Translations under genes and position numbers: made by a program | Part shown: positions 32,146 through 42,051 of the stretch, one piece after another | Layout of the letters: every line of letters starts with the position of its first letter | Position numbering within the stretch: position 1 is the first letter of the stretch | Assembly (NCBI GenBank): GCA_032629725.1 | Contig: JAFEVB010000004.1 | Coordinates: forward strand, 744,001-808,000 | Source: Gremmenia infestans | Lineage: Eukaryota; Ascomycota; Leotiomycetes; Helotiales; Hamatocanthoscyphaceae | Direction of reading: 5' to 3' | DNA: 64,000 bases | The notes under the pieces: generated by a model | What the model was told of the DNA's origin: nothing | Database searches by the model: none | Seen by the model: the letters and a program-made list of their open reading frames with translations, nothing else

Positions 32146-32808
32146 ATGGCCGACCATAAATCCCGCTCTCGATCTCCACCTCCCTCCCGCGATGCGCCTT
32201 CCAAACGCCGCAGTAGATCTCCCCGCCGCCGCGACGACAGGGATCGCCCGCGAGACAAGCCACGAGGTGGTGGTGGCGGGTTCAAATGGAAAGACAACAA
32301 GCGCCGCGACAACAACAATGATGACGGGAAGGAAAAAAGACTAGAAAGAGGTTATAGGAATCGATCACGCTCGCCTCGAAGAGATCGAGATCGGGAGCGC
32401 GATAGAGAAAGCAAGGGGAATTCCGTTGAGGACAAATTTGGCGTTGCGGATAAATTTGGTCTCTCTTCGTCCTCAAGCTCCTCGAAACCTAAATCCGACA
32501 GCAAAGGAGGAGAGCACGAGGCAACGAGAGAGAAAGCGGCAGCAGCGCCGGTAGCACAACCAACGGGAGAAGCTATGATTATCGTTCATGTGAATGATAG
32601 ATTGGGGACGAAAGCAGCGATTCCGTGTCTGGCGAGTGATCCGATTAAGCTGTTCAAGGCGCAGGTCGCGGCGAGGATTGGTAGGCAGCCACATGAGATT
32701 CTGCTGAAGAGGCAGGGGGAGCGGCCGTTTAAGGATCAGTTGACGTTGGAGGATTATGGGGTTAGTAATGGGGTGCAGATTGATTTGGAGATTGATACTG
32801 GGGAGTGA
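32146..32808 (+). CDS. HUB1: RS-rich protein with C-terminal HUB1 ubiquitin-like fold
   Basis: Single exon, 220 aa, ATG at 32146 (ACAAA-ATG-GC). Residues 1-90 are an Arg/Ser and RD/RE-rich tract (SRSRSPPPSR, RRSRSPRRRDDRDRPRD, RNRSRSPRRDRDRERDRE) with a GGGGGFKWK patch; 90-143 are Ser/Lys-rich linker. Residues 144-220 fold as Hub1/UBL5: MIIVHVNDRLGTKAAIPC, LKRQGERPFKDQLTLEDYG and a C-terminal DLEIDTGE. Hub1 binds spliceosomal proteins (Snu66, Prp5) non-covalently and tunes splice-site use; consistent with this, no diglycine end is present, and the tyrosine pair that ends yeast Hub1 is replaced. The RS extension, absent from yeast Hub1 (73 aa), resembles SR splicing factors and would add RNA or spliceosome contacts (inference). 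Confidence 0.83.
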   Translation: MADHKSRSRSPPPSRDAPSKRRSRSPRRRDDRDRPRDKPRGGGGGFKWKDNKRRDNNNDDGKEKRLERGYRNRSRSPRRDRDRERDRESKGNSVEDKFGVADKFGLSSSSSSSKPKSDSKGGEHEATREKAAAAPVAQPTGEAMIIVHVNDRLGTKAAIPCLASDPIKLFKAQVAARIGRQPHEILLKRQGERPFKDQLTLEDYGVSNGVQIDLEIDTGE

Positions 32809-33037
32809 AGAAGGGATCTGAGATGCCTGTCAATGGGAGAAGGCATATGCTGGGAGGGAAAGAAAGCTTTCTATAGCTGGAAAACAAAAGCGTTTATACC
32901 GATCGACACTCATAATCTGTTCTCCTTGTAGTGATACCAAAGCCCCCGACTTTTTCGTTATCGATAAGCCCCCCTAATCCATCAAAATTTCAGCCTCCTC
33001 AACCTCACCTCACCTCCACCAACAATACAACAATGCA

Positions 33038-33736
33038 ATGCTAACAACACAACCGCACCTCCGCACCCGGCGGCCCTCGCCCACAACAGTCGAATACACC
33101 GTCTCCACCTATCCCTTCCTCACCCTACCCCTCCGCCTACTACTCCTCCTCGCCTTCCTCCTCCGCCTCACGCTCGGCCTCAGCGTCCTGCTCCTCCTCT
33201 ACTCGAAATACCTCCTCAGCACCTTCTCCTCCACACCCAAGACCTACGATTCCCCACCTCAATTCCCCAGTATCGACTATGCATTATTCCTCCTCGGCCA
33301 CATCAACACTTCGAGTCTCGGCCTCTTATTCACGCGGCTCGCGGCCAGGATTCCGGCCGTCGTTATAGTGCCAAGTTCACTAGTGGTATTGTATATGCTT
33401 ACGCTGCGTCTACATACCACGGAATCGCTGCTCGTGCTAAGGGGGCTGGGAATCCAGACGTCGACCAGCTCGGCGACGTATCTGAGTAGCGCGACGACGC
33501 GCTTTATACCGACGGAGAAGATCCAAGATATACTGGTTAACGAGGCGTTTCGGGGGTTTGAGGTACGCTATTATTTGGTGGTGGTTGTAGAGGGGGAGGA
33601 ACAGGTTGTGGTTGTTTTCCCGCAACTGTTACCAAGACGGGGGGTGGTGGAGACGGTTTGGAGGGGTGGAAGGGGGGTTTTGTTTGAACCTGGGGGTGGG
33701 TGTGGGTGTGGGAAGGATAAAGAGAGGGTTTATTGA
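33038..33736 (+). CDS. GPI15: GPI-GlcNAc transferase subunit PIG-H/GPI15
   Basis: Single exon, 232 aa. Two Leu-rich membrane segments near residues 28-60 (TLPLRLLLLLAFLLRLTLG) and a second hydrophobic pair around 105-122 precede the PIG-H domain: TTESLLVLRGLGIQTSTSSA, TTRFIPTEKIQDILVNEAF, RGFEVRYYLVVVVEGEEQVV and FPQLLPRRGVVETVW. It is a subunit of the ER complex that transfers GlcNAc to phosphatidylinositol, the first step of GPI-anchor synthesis. An ATG five bases upstream (33033) opens a three-codon upstream ORF overlapping the start, which could dampen translation. The C-terminus is Gly/Cys-rich (GGGCGCGKDKERVY) and unusual. Convergent with DEG1, whose stop lies about 100 bp beyond. Confidence 0.85.
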   Translation: MLTTQPHLRTRRPSPTTVEYTVSTYPFLTLPLRLLLLLAFLLRLTLGLSVLLLLYSKYLLSTFSSTPKTYDSPPQFPSIDYALFLLGHINTSSLGLLFTRLAARIPAVVIVPSSLVVLYMLTLRLHTTESLLVLRGLGIQTSTSSATYLSSATTRFIPTEKIQDILVNEAFRGFEVRYYLVVVVEGEEQVVVVFPQLLPRRGVVETVWRGGRGVLFEPGGGCGCGKDKERVY

Positions 33737-33839
33737 AATGGGGAGATAGATGCTTTTGTTGAACGTATGGATGGATGGGATGAACATCGTAATGGTTTGG
33801 GGGAGATAAGTATCTTGTTATGCTTCATCAATAGAAAGC

Positions 33840-35837
33840 CTAATCTACCGACGCATCAACCTCCTCCCCTCTCCTCGCCAGATAAAGCCTCCTTTTATAG
33901 CCCTGCTCCTTCATATCCGCTGCATCTTTGAACCCCTTTCGGACGGCGTACTTGTTGTTGATAGTATCCACATCTTCCAACAACATCTTCTTCATAACAG
34001 GTACATATTTCCCGTGCAACCGCGGCTCATCGCCACCATCAAACACTTTCTGGCTCCTCCCCAGCTTACTCCTACCGGGAATCAATTCCTCGACCGTTGC
34101 TCCATTCTTATAGTGAATTTCGGACATCAGCGCAGCAGCAAGCATCTCATCAACCTTCCTACCCCGCCACACTTTCCACAGATTGTCCATAAGGCCATCA
34201 GTCCCGTACTTAGCATCCCCATTCCCCGGCTCATTGCCAATGTAATGCCATTGCATGGCGTCTTTACGCTGCGGGTCGTCTTCGTGCGGAAAAATGCAGT
34301 TCCAGAGGACGAGCGGCGTGTCGGATGCCATTTCGTATATAGGCCGTCGAGGATTCTTCTTCACGTCGAGAAGATCTGAGACGATGGATGGTGGTTCGAG
34401 ACCTTGTCCTACGAGAAACAGTATAGCGACCATGTGTCGAACTTGGTGCCATAAAAACGCCGAGCCGTGCAGGTTGAAGGCGTAGACGCGTGGACCGGTG
34501 GAATACTGTCCTGGTACTTTTTCTGCGGGGTATAAGCCAGCATCTCGTACATATTCAGCTCCTGATATCCTATGGGGTTCTTCAGCGATATCAGCGTGGA
34601 ATATCCTCCGATCAAAATTCGAAATCTGCTTTCCTGGATCTACTTTACAGAAATTCCGGAAATCATGAAGGCCTTCAAATAGCTTTGCCGCTTGCTTCAT
34701 GGCTTCAATATCTAGCCAACCATCTTTCATCTTCCCTTGCGCTTTGTTTGAGCCATCCGGTTCCAAGTTGTCTGGCATAGGGGCGAAGCATGGATTTGTG
34801 AAAAAGTACTTGTACTGTCTCTCCTTACACAAGAATCGTGCTGAGAAATCGGCTGGCGGGAATGGACACCAGGCGAGGATCCGTATATCTGGCGGTAAAA
34901 GTCGGTTTAAGAGCGCGCAATACGGCAATTCGTCCTTTATGGGATCGAAGTTGAGAGATTCTGTGAAATCCGGATCGTGAAGAGAATCGTTTTGCGGCTC
35001 ATATCCATACTTCTTTTCCGAAGGAGCAAGAGGCGGTGCGGATATCTCTATTCCATCCTCCCTTGGTAGCGTATGGAGCATATCCTGCTCTTCCTGTCCC
35101 TCATTTCCCCCCAGGACATCCTCTCCCGCCTCCGTCAAAACCTCAACACCTTTCCCACTCCCCCTCCTCTTCCCCAAAGGCCTATTACTCCTCACTCTAA
35201 TGCCGATAACCTGCCCAAAAGCACTGACACCCTTATCCGTCCTCCCACACTTACTATACTCCGTACCCTCCCAATTGACCTCCCCAGGATCCAACGGATG
35301 AGTGTCTTTCGGAAAAATAAGCCTGGTTTTATTCAGCGCCTGCCATAACTCTTCTTCAATAGTGGTGCGTCGAGTAGTCTGGCCCGAACTCCATTCAAAA
35401 CCGTTGTAGTTTTTCCCTAGATATGCGAGCTTGAATGCCACCATACGGGTGTTATATTTCGAGGGGTCAAAGACCCGTTCGTTACGAGGCTTTTTCCAGG
35501 ATTTCTTTTCCGGTGGTGGTGGGGTTGTGGTTATACTTTTGCTTGTTAGTAAATAAGTACTTAGAAGCACACAATTAGAGAAGACAAACCTTTGGTTCTT
35601 ATTCTTCAACTCCTGCTCCAACTGCGTAACGCGCTCAATCAGCTTCTCCTGACTCCAAGCACTATAGTCCGTCTTCTCCTCTACTTCTACTTTCATCTTA
35701 TGCGCGGCTTTTGCGCCCCTTGTTTTAGTATCTTGTTTTGGCCGTCTCCAGCGGTTGCTGCGGGACATGTGGAAGTGGACTTTCGAAACCTGGATTGCTT
35801 CAAGTTTCTTGAGGATTTGGGAGGGGAGTGGCCGCAT
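33840..35837 (-). CDS. DEG1: tRNA pseudouridine(38/39) synthase DEG1/PUS3
   Basis: Model complement(join(33840..35535,35590..35837)), 647 aa; without splicing the frame stays open (665 aa) because the 54-bp intron has no stop. The intron has a weak GTTTGT donor but a clear ACTAAC branch site and an AAG acceptor. TruA-family features: MVAFKLAYLGKNYNGFEWSS, TEYSKCGRTDKGVSAFGQVI (catalytic Asp in GRTDKGV), DIRILAWCPFPPADFSARF, HDFRNFCKVDP, FNLHGSAFLWHQVRHMVAIL. An N-terminal coiled segment (EKLIERVTQLEQELKNKNQ) matches Deg1. It modifies U38/U39 in tRNA anticodon arms. An insert of about 60 residues (GKRRGSGKGVEVLTEAGEDV onward) separates the catalytic region from the second half. Confidence 0.92.
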   Translation of the reverse strand: MRPLPSQILKKLEAIQVSKVHFHMSRSNRWRRPKQDTKTRGAKAAHKMKVEVEEKTDYSAWSQEKLIERVTQLEQELKNKNQRFVFSNCVLLSTYLLTSKSITTTPPPPEKKSWKKPRNERVFDPSKYNTRMVAFKLAYLGKNYNGFEWSSGQTTRRTTIEEELWQALNKTRLIFPKDTHPLDPGEVNWEGTEYSKCGRTDKGVSAFGQVIGIRVRSNRPLGKRRGSGKGVEVLTEAGEDVLGGNEGQEEQDMLHTLPREDGIEISAPPLAPSEKKYGYEPQNDSLHDPDFTESLNFDPIKDELPYCALLNRLLPPDIRILAWCPFPPADFSARFLCKERQYKYFFTNPCFAPMPDNLEPDGSNKAQGKMKDGWLDIEAMKQAAKLFEGLHDFRNFCKVDPGKQISNFDRRIFHADIAEEPHRISGAEYVRDAGLYPAEKVPGQYSTGPRVYAFNLHGSAFLWHQVRHMVAILFLVGQGLEPPSIVSDLLDVKKNPRRPIYEMASDTPLVLWNCIFPHEDDPQRKDAMQWHYIGNEPGNGDAKYGTDGLMDNLWKVWRGRKVDEMLAAALMSEIHYKNGATVEELIPGRSKLGRSQKVFDGGDEPRLHGKYVPVMKKMLLEDVDTINNKYAVRKGFKDAADMKEQGYKRRLYLARRGEEVDASVD

Positions 35838-36027
35838 GCCCTCTTATGACTCGAGGCTGGAATAATCCAGGAAAAGGTAGAGTCATCGGAGGTTGATCCC
35901 GATTTTTTCATTATAGATGTTTTATCACCACGTGAGATAACAGGGCTCCGATAAGGACTTTCTTCTGATAGATATCATGAGCTTTTCACTTTTCATCCGG
36001 GGAAAGTAAACATGTATATTAGTGAGA

Positions 36028-36819
36028 ATGGCTGATCCTCCTGAAGTCAACATCCTACTACTCGGTGACGCCGAGTGTGGGAAGTCGACGTTTCTCTCGT
36101 TCGTCCTCTTTCCTCCTGATTAGCCCTCCTTTCTACCCCTCATCCAGCCTTGCCTTGTGTTCTAATCACATACTTACTACTGTAATTCCTCAGAAGAATA
36201 AGCCAAGGTCCCAATTCCTCCTCACTATCAAAGGGCGAAGCAATTCCCATCTTAAAAGACATAAACCAGCCCTTCATTTTCGACATAAACCTCAAATCCA
36301 CCCCCTACCGCTTCCAGCTCTACGACACAGCATCACCTGAGTCCTGGACTCTCTTGACACCCCATGTCGTTGTTTTATGCTACGACATCTCATCGCGACT
36401 CTCTTTAATAAACGTCCAACGCCTGGTCTGTACGCCCCTCCTATCCCTTACAACTAAAGTACACCCTCATACCATCCAGAAGTGATATGATATGATATGA
36501 ATGACATGCTTACTTACTACCGTCCATACAGTGGAGCAAAGAAATCCCCCGCACCTTCCCATCACTCGCCGACTCTTTACCCGTTCTATTACTAGGGCTA
36601 AAGAGAGATCTCAGATCAGAACAAGATCCGAATGGGATTATATACCCGCAAGAAGCGTATCAGGTAGCGCAGGAGCTGAGGTGTGATAAGTATATGGAAT
36701 GTAGTGCTGTGAGCGGGGAATTGCTAAGGGAAGTGTGGGAGGATGTTTGTAGGACTGCTGTGGGGAGTGTGGGGGAAGAGGGAGGGGGGTTGAGTGAGGG
36801 TGGTTGTGGGGTTATGTGA
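36028..36819 (+). CDS. Divergent Rho-like small GTPase with CaaX box
   Basis: Model join(36028..36098,36194..36425,36532..36819), 196 aa. G1 is GDAECGKS (residues 13-20), an intact P-loop. The G3 region is YDTASPESW (D68-S71), where Ras/Rho proteins have DxxG (DTAG); the invariant Gly is Ser. G4 reads GLKRDLR (123-129) instead of [N/T]KxD, and G5 is ECSAV. No clear switch-I Thr can be placed. The end is GGCGVM, a CaaX box (CGVM, Met favours farnesylation). The first donor (GTTCGT) is weak but only this join opens the frame. Likely membrane-anchored regulator of polarity or signalling; the altered G3 and G4 motifs suggest reduced GTP hydrolysis or altered nucleotide binding. It is divergent from DEG1 (190 bp apart). 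Confidence 0.8.
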
Positions 36820-37502
36820 GATAAATTTTATGCTAGTAGCAGGTATAGATAGTTGTATGATGATTAGGTATAGATCAGTATATTGCTCAAAGAAATTTCG
36901 TCGCTATAGTACATGCCTAGGTAGAAATTTAAGTGTGTGAACTGTTGCAGCTTTTCTCCATGTGAGTCTGTTTGAGGCCCCGTGGAGGATGGCTTTCGAC
37001 CAAGCCTCATCTCTACAAGGTACAGCACCTTGACCGCATGGAACGAGCCAATTCGAGATTTGTAGTTTCGGAAACATAAGACACTACTAATGTCATGTTA
37101 TATGTTACTGTATCACTCATCGTTACACAAAAACTCTTACATCACCACTCCATTCATGCAGAATCATTCTCCAATTTCTACTGTTCTTTATTGACAAAAC
37201 GACAAATGCAACGCGCCACGCCACGCCTAATCCAGCACTTGGGAAGCGTTCAGTGGATGCCAAATATACTGGCCGTCTAGGTCTTCCGAGGTCATTGGAA
37301 GTCAGTATGATCCGCAAAGCGGTTGATGGGTATAGCAATTGTATCTGGCACATGGTAGGCACGGCAAAGCGAAAGCTCGCTGCTCACTGCCTTCTACCCA
37401 AGATAACAGACGCCCATTAATGATTCCTTATTAAACGCCAAGATTGGAAATGCAAGTCCCCAACAAACGAAAATACCCTAGGTGCAGAGAAACGCCTATG
37501 AT
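36820..37502. other. Intergenic between convergent genes
   Basis: 3' flanks of the GTPase and the PRPP synthetase genes. No gene or RNA seen. Confidence 0.55.
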
Positions 37503-38884
37503 CTAGTCCCAGAAAAGGGTACTCATCGATTCTCCATGATGAACACGACGAATTGCCTCAGCGAAGATCTGGCCGACCTCCAAAACTTCCAGCTTCGGAC
37601 ACAAGCGGCAATGTTCATCTTGCGGTACGCTATTGGTCACCACGACCTTGTCTAGAGCGGACGCATTGATACGGGCGATGGCATCTCCGCTGAAGATACC
37701 GTGGGTGAGCAGGGCATAGACCTTTGTTGCGCCCTCCTTTTTCAACAACTTTGCGGCTCTTGTAATGGTATTCGAAGTATCCGCCAAGTCATCAACGAGG
37801 ATGGTTACTTTGTTCGCGACATTTCCAACCAACATCATGGTGGCATTTTGGCGGTCTGTGATACGAGTTGGACGACGTTCCTAGCAGGTATAAGTTTGCG
37901 CAAGTTTAGGGGTTGAGGAATTTTTACCTTGTGGATCAATGCGAATTCCACATTGAGTTCGTCCGCAATGGCTGTAGCCCTCTTTGCCCCACCAGCATCT
38001 GGACTAACAATAACCGCGTTTTTGAAGTCGGGTATCCTGGTCTGGATGTACTTTTTCAATGATGATTTCCCATACAAGTTATCGACAGGAATGTCGAAGA
38101 ATCCTTGATATTGAGGGTCATGCAAATCCATTGTGATTATGTGATCCGCACCAGCACAGGTCAAAAGGTCAGCTACAAGCGTTCCAGCCTGTGCTACCCA
38201 TTGCTTGTATCCTGGTTTGGGTTGGAAGAAGCTTTTGCTAAACTGGCCCGCATTTGCGTAGTCATGGGTTGTGAAGGCAGGGCCTGTTATTGGGGTTTGC
38301 GAGCCTACGGAGGAACCACGGTCACGCCCATCACGTTCATTCATCGAATCTATGGTATTGGATCGTCGTGGGGGGGCAATACCATTCGTGTAGGAGGTTC
38401 CGTTTTGCTGATCCATCGAGGTCTTACCCAATTTCTTTTGGAGGCCATCAAGCCCATTCGAGAGGCCTTGGCTCTGGGGGAGACCTGGCCCAGGGGTGGC
38501 AGGCCGACTTTCGAAGGTGAAATCTCCTCTGTTGATGTCTGTAGGGGCTTTCGAGAGAGGGGCTCCAGTCTTGTTATAGGGTACATCAGGCTGTCGAGAG
38601 TAGGGGAACAGAGGAAGGACGGCGGTGACACGCTTTGCAGACCCAGTCTTGCATGCCGAGATCATAATGCAGAGGTCAACAAAATTGTCATTGACCTTGC
38701 CACCTCCTGACTGGATGATGTAGACATCTTTGCCTCGAACAGAGTCCTGAATCTCCAAGCGGCTTTCCCCGACTGAAAATTTTGTGAGGATACGGTTGCA
38801 TTCAGGAACGCCCAGGATTTCGGATACGGCGTGAACGAGTTGAGGATGGGAGTTGCCTCCAAGGACAACGATATTGCGAACCAT
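37503..38884 (-). CDS. Ribose-phosphate pyrophosphokinase with internal insertion
   Basis: Model complement(join(37503..37880,37928..38884)), 444 aa. Family features in order: VVLGGNSHPQLVHAVSEIL, KFSVGESRLEIQDSVRGKDV, YIIQSGGG, LPLFPYSRQPDVPY, GADHIITMDLHDPQYQGFFD (metal-binding region), IPVDNLYG, VIVSPDAGGAKRATAIAD and TILVDDLADTSNTI (PRPP-binding loop). After PYSRQPDVPYNKTGAPLSKA a disordered insert of about 110 residues (Ser/Pro/Gly/Asn-rich) interrupts the catalytic flexible loop where the human enzyme has RQDKKDKSRAPI. Such insertion-bearing subunits (yeast Prs1 and Prs5) form heteromers and have cell-integrity roles; which one this matches is uncertain, the insert position favouring Prs5. 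Product: PRPP from ribose 5-phosphate and ATP for nucleotide, His and Trp synthesis. Confidence 0.88.
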
Positions 38885-39369
38885 TGCAGTTGATATTAGA
38901 TTAGAGGCTCGTGCAGGCGGAAGAAAGATAGAGATGTCGGTTCGTTGCAGACTTTTGTCGAAAAATGAGTAGCCGCGGTAAATGCGCGAATATAGACGAG
39001 ATGGTGAGAGTTGGCAGGAAGAGGCAAGAGAAGAGAGGAGGGTTATAATGACGGGAGGAAAAGGACGGCGAAGAGATGCTGGTATGTATCGTCCATTTAG
39101 ATGTTGGACGTGGAATTGTATGAATTAATAAAACTCTCTTTCCTGCCGTCGTGCAAGCTGACAGTTTTTCGTGCTTCAAAGAAACCAGACCAGTCTAAAC
39201 GTATTGGGTTTAGCTCGATGGTGGGGTTCATGCAAGGCTGCAAAAGAAAAACCAGCGGCGTCTGCGTCTGCATGCAACTGCAACGGCAATGCAGCGAAAT
39301 CTATTGGCAGCGGTGCAACTCATGTCCTCCAAGGTCACACTCCACAGCAAAATCTGACGACGACTCACG
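38885..39369. promoter_or_regulatory. Divergent promoter PRPP synthetase / RPC17
   Basis: 485 bp between head-to-head genes. No TATA box is obvious; CT-rich leader on the minus strand just upstream of 38884. Confidence 0.45.
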
Positions 39370-39957
39370 ATGAAGATATTAGAGGCTCAGTCGGCAACGC
39401 TGACGAATTATGAGGTTTACACGCATTTGGTCGACCAGGGGAAAAGATACCAGGACATCAGAAAGAACGCTGAAAAGGATAAGAATGGCAAGATCCCAGA
39501 AAACGTGGTGAGAAGACCAGGAAACCTATGGACACTACGAAAAGAGGTTGGTGAAATCTGAAGATCACCGCAAAGTCTAGCTCTGATAGTTCTATAGCTC
39601 CTCGAGTACTTTCGCGAAGCACCCTCACCTCTCGCATGCCAGCCAATACCCTACAACGATGAAACGATTCGCACTCTTCTCAAGGAGCTACGGCGCTGGG
39701 AGATCACCAAAGGAGAGGTCATCATGATGTTGAATCTGCGACCTACAAAGCTCGAGAATCTGAGCACGATTATCCAGGAGATGGAAGGCCGTTTTGGCGA
39801 GGAAGATCAGACAGAGATCTTAGGTGTGATTACGAGGGTGCTTGGGAAACCGGATGGGGAGGCCGAGAGACAGGCGATGGCGGATACTACAGAGGGGTTG
39901 AAAAAGGCTGAGGATCTTGAAGCGCAAGGCGATCAACAACCGCAGGACCAAGTCTAG
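39370..39957 (+). CDS. RPC17: RNA polymerase III subunit RPC17 (Rpc9/CRCP)
   Basis: Model join(39370..39546,39598..39957), 178 aa. Starts MKILEAQSATLTNYEVYTHL, the typical Rpc17 N-terminus, then an HRDC-like helical region (IRTLLKELRRWEITKGEVIM, LNLRPTKLENLSTIIQEMEG, RFGEEDQTEILGVITRVLG). The intron (39547-39596 plus one base, ending TATAG) uses a non-canonical-looking GTTGGT donor, but only that join preserves the frame. Rpc17 with Rpc25 forms the stalk of pol III, which contacts TFIIIB and transcribes 5S and tRNA genes. The C-terminus is acidic/Gln-rich. Convergent with the candidate small gene ending at 40009. Confidence 0.88.
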
Positions 39958-40008
39958 ATGGAAGTGGATAAGGGAAGCTGATTGAAGAAGGCGTAAAAAG
40001 CGAGATGA

Positions 40009-40448
40009 CTAATGACTGGCGTTTGGGAATAGCCTGGAGTCGAGAACTTTTGGGGCATAGATATCCGGTTTCTCGGGGCTAATCTTTATGCCACATTTGG
40101 TAGGCTCTCCAAGAGTAATAGAACGCCGACCGTCGATGGTGGTTTTCATATATTTCTTACTATGTGCTAACGATAGTCTCAACCCCCAAGGGGAGCCGTC
40201 CCTAATAGTTGGGGTTTTCAATATCCCGCTCAGTGCAGAGTTCTTTCCTAAAGAACAAGTGATTTCGGGTAGAATGGAGTGGTGAAGAGTATGCTAGGCC
40301 AAGATTTGATGGGCATTTCTATTCCTGTTTGTACTTCTCCACTTTCTTCGTTAACCGAAGCCCTTGCAATTGTTAAATCTATACTCGCACCTTTTCTCCC
40401 TCTCTGCCTTTTTTCGCAATTGAGAATACATAAATTGCCTCCAATCAT
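40009..40448 (-). CDS. Candidate small spliced gene, unknown function
   Basis: Proposed model complement(join(40009..40293,40335..40448)), 132 aa. The last exon is a 95-codon frame with convincing protein texture (LKTPTIRDGSPWGLRLSLAH, TTIDGRRSITLGEPTKCGIK, PEKPDIYAPKVLDSRLFPN) but no early ATG. A CCTAG acceptor at 40294 and a GTACAA donor at 40334 define a 41-bp intron that joins it in phase 0 to an ATG-started exon (40448). Exon 1 is weaker: Lys/Arg-rich with no motif. If exon 1 is wrong, the last exon still needs an explanation (for example a decayed gene). Stop codons of this and RPC17 are only about 50 bp apart, tail to tail. Confidence 0.33.
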
Positions 40449-42051
40449 TTAATTCTCCGCTGCAGATCGTAAACTTACAGTCCATAACCCGAACAGGTTC
40501 TGAGCAGACTTGTCTCGGACGGTGTATTGGGGGATATTTTTGTAACGAGAATCGCGTGCGGAAACCCAGGACATAGATTCTCTCCCGTATTCCCTAACAT
40601 GCAGGATTTAAAAGTCATTCCTCTCTTCATCCAAGATCCTTGAGCGATGTCTTGCCCAGTGTGCTCAGTTGCAAACTATCTAGGATATAATATCAAGGAA
40701 GAAAAGGATATTCCTATGCCTGAGAGCAATCAATCATCCCGATACAGTAGTTTTACCAGTCAGTGTAGCCGAGATCATTCTTAGCAAAAGACAAAACGCT
40801 GAACTGAAATACGCTGGGACAGCGAATGAGTTAGTCGCCCGACATAAACACATAAACGGCAAATATCCTCTCCATCTATCACCGGCTACTATCTATTTAT
40901 CTATCATCTTCGAGTCCCAAAAACCCCCCAAAGAGCAATGCGAGATTCAATCTTCTAGTCACTACACTAGTATCAGAATTCCCTCAAGCCCACCAACACT
41001 ATGAAACGAAAGTTGGTTACTCCGTACATCAAACCCCAATGTAACCGTCAAGCTATATATTGGCTTATAAGTTGATGTTCCGCGTGGTACGGTACTCGAT
41101 GGGACATCGATCACTAATGGTCTTGTACCACTATATGTACAGTACGGATCACGTCCCACCCGGTCCCAACTGCCTGCAAGTTAAGTTGCCGAAAACTGGG
41201 CCGGATCGGGTCGGGTCGGGTCACAAGAACGCGTTTCGCAATCTGTACTGTATTGTAAGACTTATATAAATCATGCTTAGATCTCTCTTGCTCGTTTCAA
41301 ACCGACTTTTTATCAGTTTACTCACAACCAAACCAGTATCAGTATTTATCTCCCTAAAATATCGCATCGCATCGCATTACTTTAGATACATTCTCACCTC
41401 GAGGCTCGAGCTTGTTCTAACAGCCACTACCTGTAGTCTCGTCCTCGTCCCGATAAACTTTAGCGAGCCCCTGAAAGTAATCGTATTTTGAGAAGATTGG
41501 AAGTTCTTGTAAAAGGTGTATAAGCATGGGTATAAGGTAGCATTGACGTGGTTTTGAAAGGAAATTATTCATTGAAAAGTTCAGGTAATAAGAAATGAAA
41601 ATTAATTTTGTAGTGTAAGATAATTTATGCAGGCGAGTAGATGAATCGAAAGAGGGCACATTTAGAATAGTTATTCCGAAACGATAAAACGCAGCTTTTA
41701 CATGGCAATAGTCGCCAAAATATCGGGGCGATGAGAAATTGGGATTTGAGTAGCCGATATCACACGAAAGAAGGTTGTATGCAAAGAATATATTTTGATT
41801 ATTTACTATCCAAGCCAAAACCAAAACCAAAATAAACGTTAACGACTGGGGTATCCTATCACTGTAAAAGAAAATGGGGGTATTTCATTATGAACCCCAT
41901 TGGAACACCATCCATCATTATTGCCAACGCGGATGAAGCGGTAGATAAAAGTACATGCAATATCGCTGTTTTGTTGCGAGGTAGGGAAAGCAGGTGTCGT
42001 GCTAACTCAGGTAGACCATGCTACAACACAGTTATCATCAGCATCTATCGC
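40449..42051. other. Intergenic, AT-rich in its second half
   Basis: 1.6 kb with no supported gene. A GGGTC tandem (41207-41222) lies near its centre. The 137-codon minus frame at 41417-41830 lacks an ATG and lies in the stomatin gene's 3' flank. Confidence 0.5.

Noticed and set aside
41417..41830. 137-codon minus-strand frame in an AT-rich stretch
   Set aside because: Starts only with TTG and lies downstream of the stomatin gene on the same strand; probably 3' UTR.
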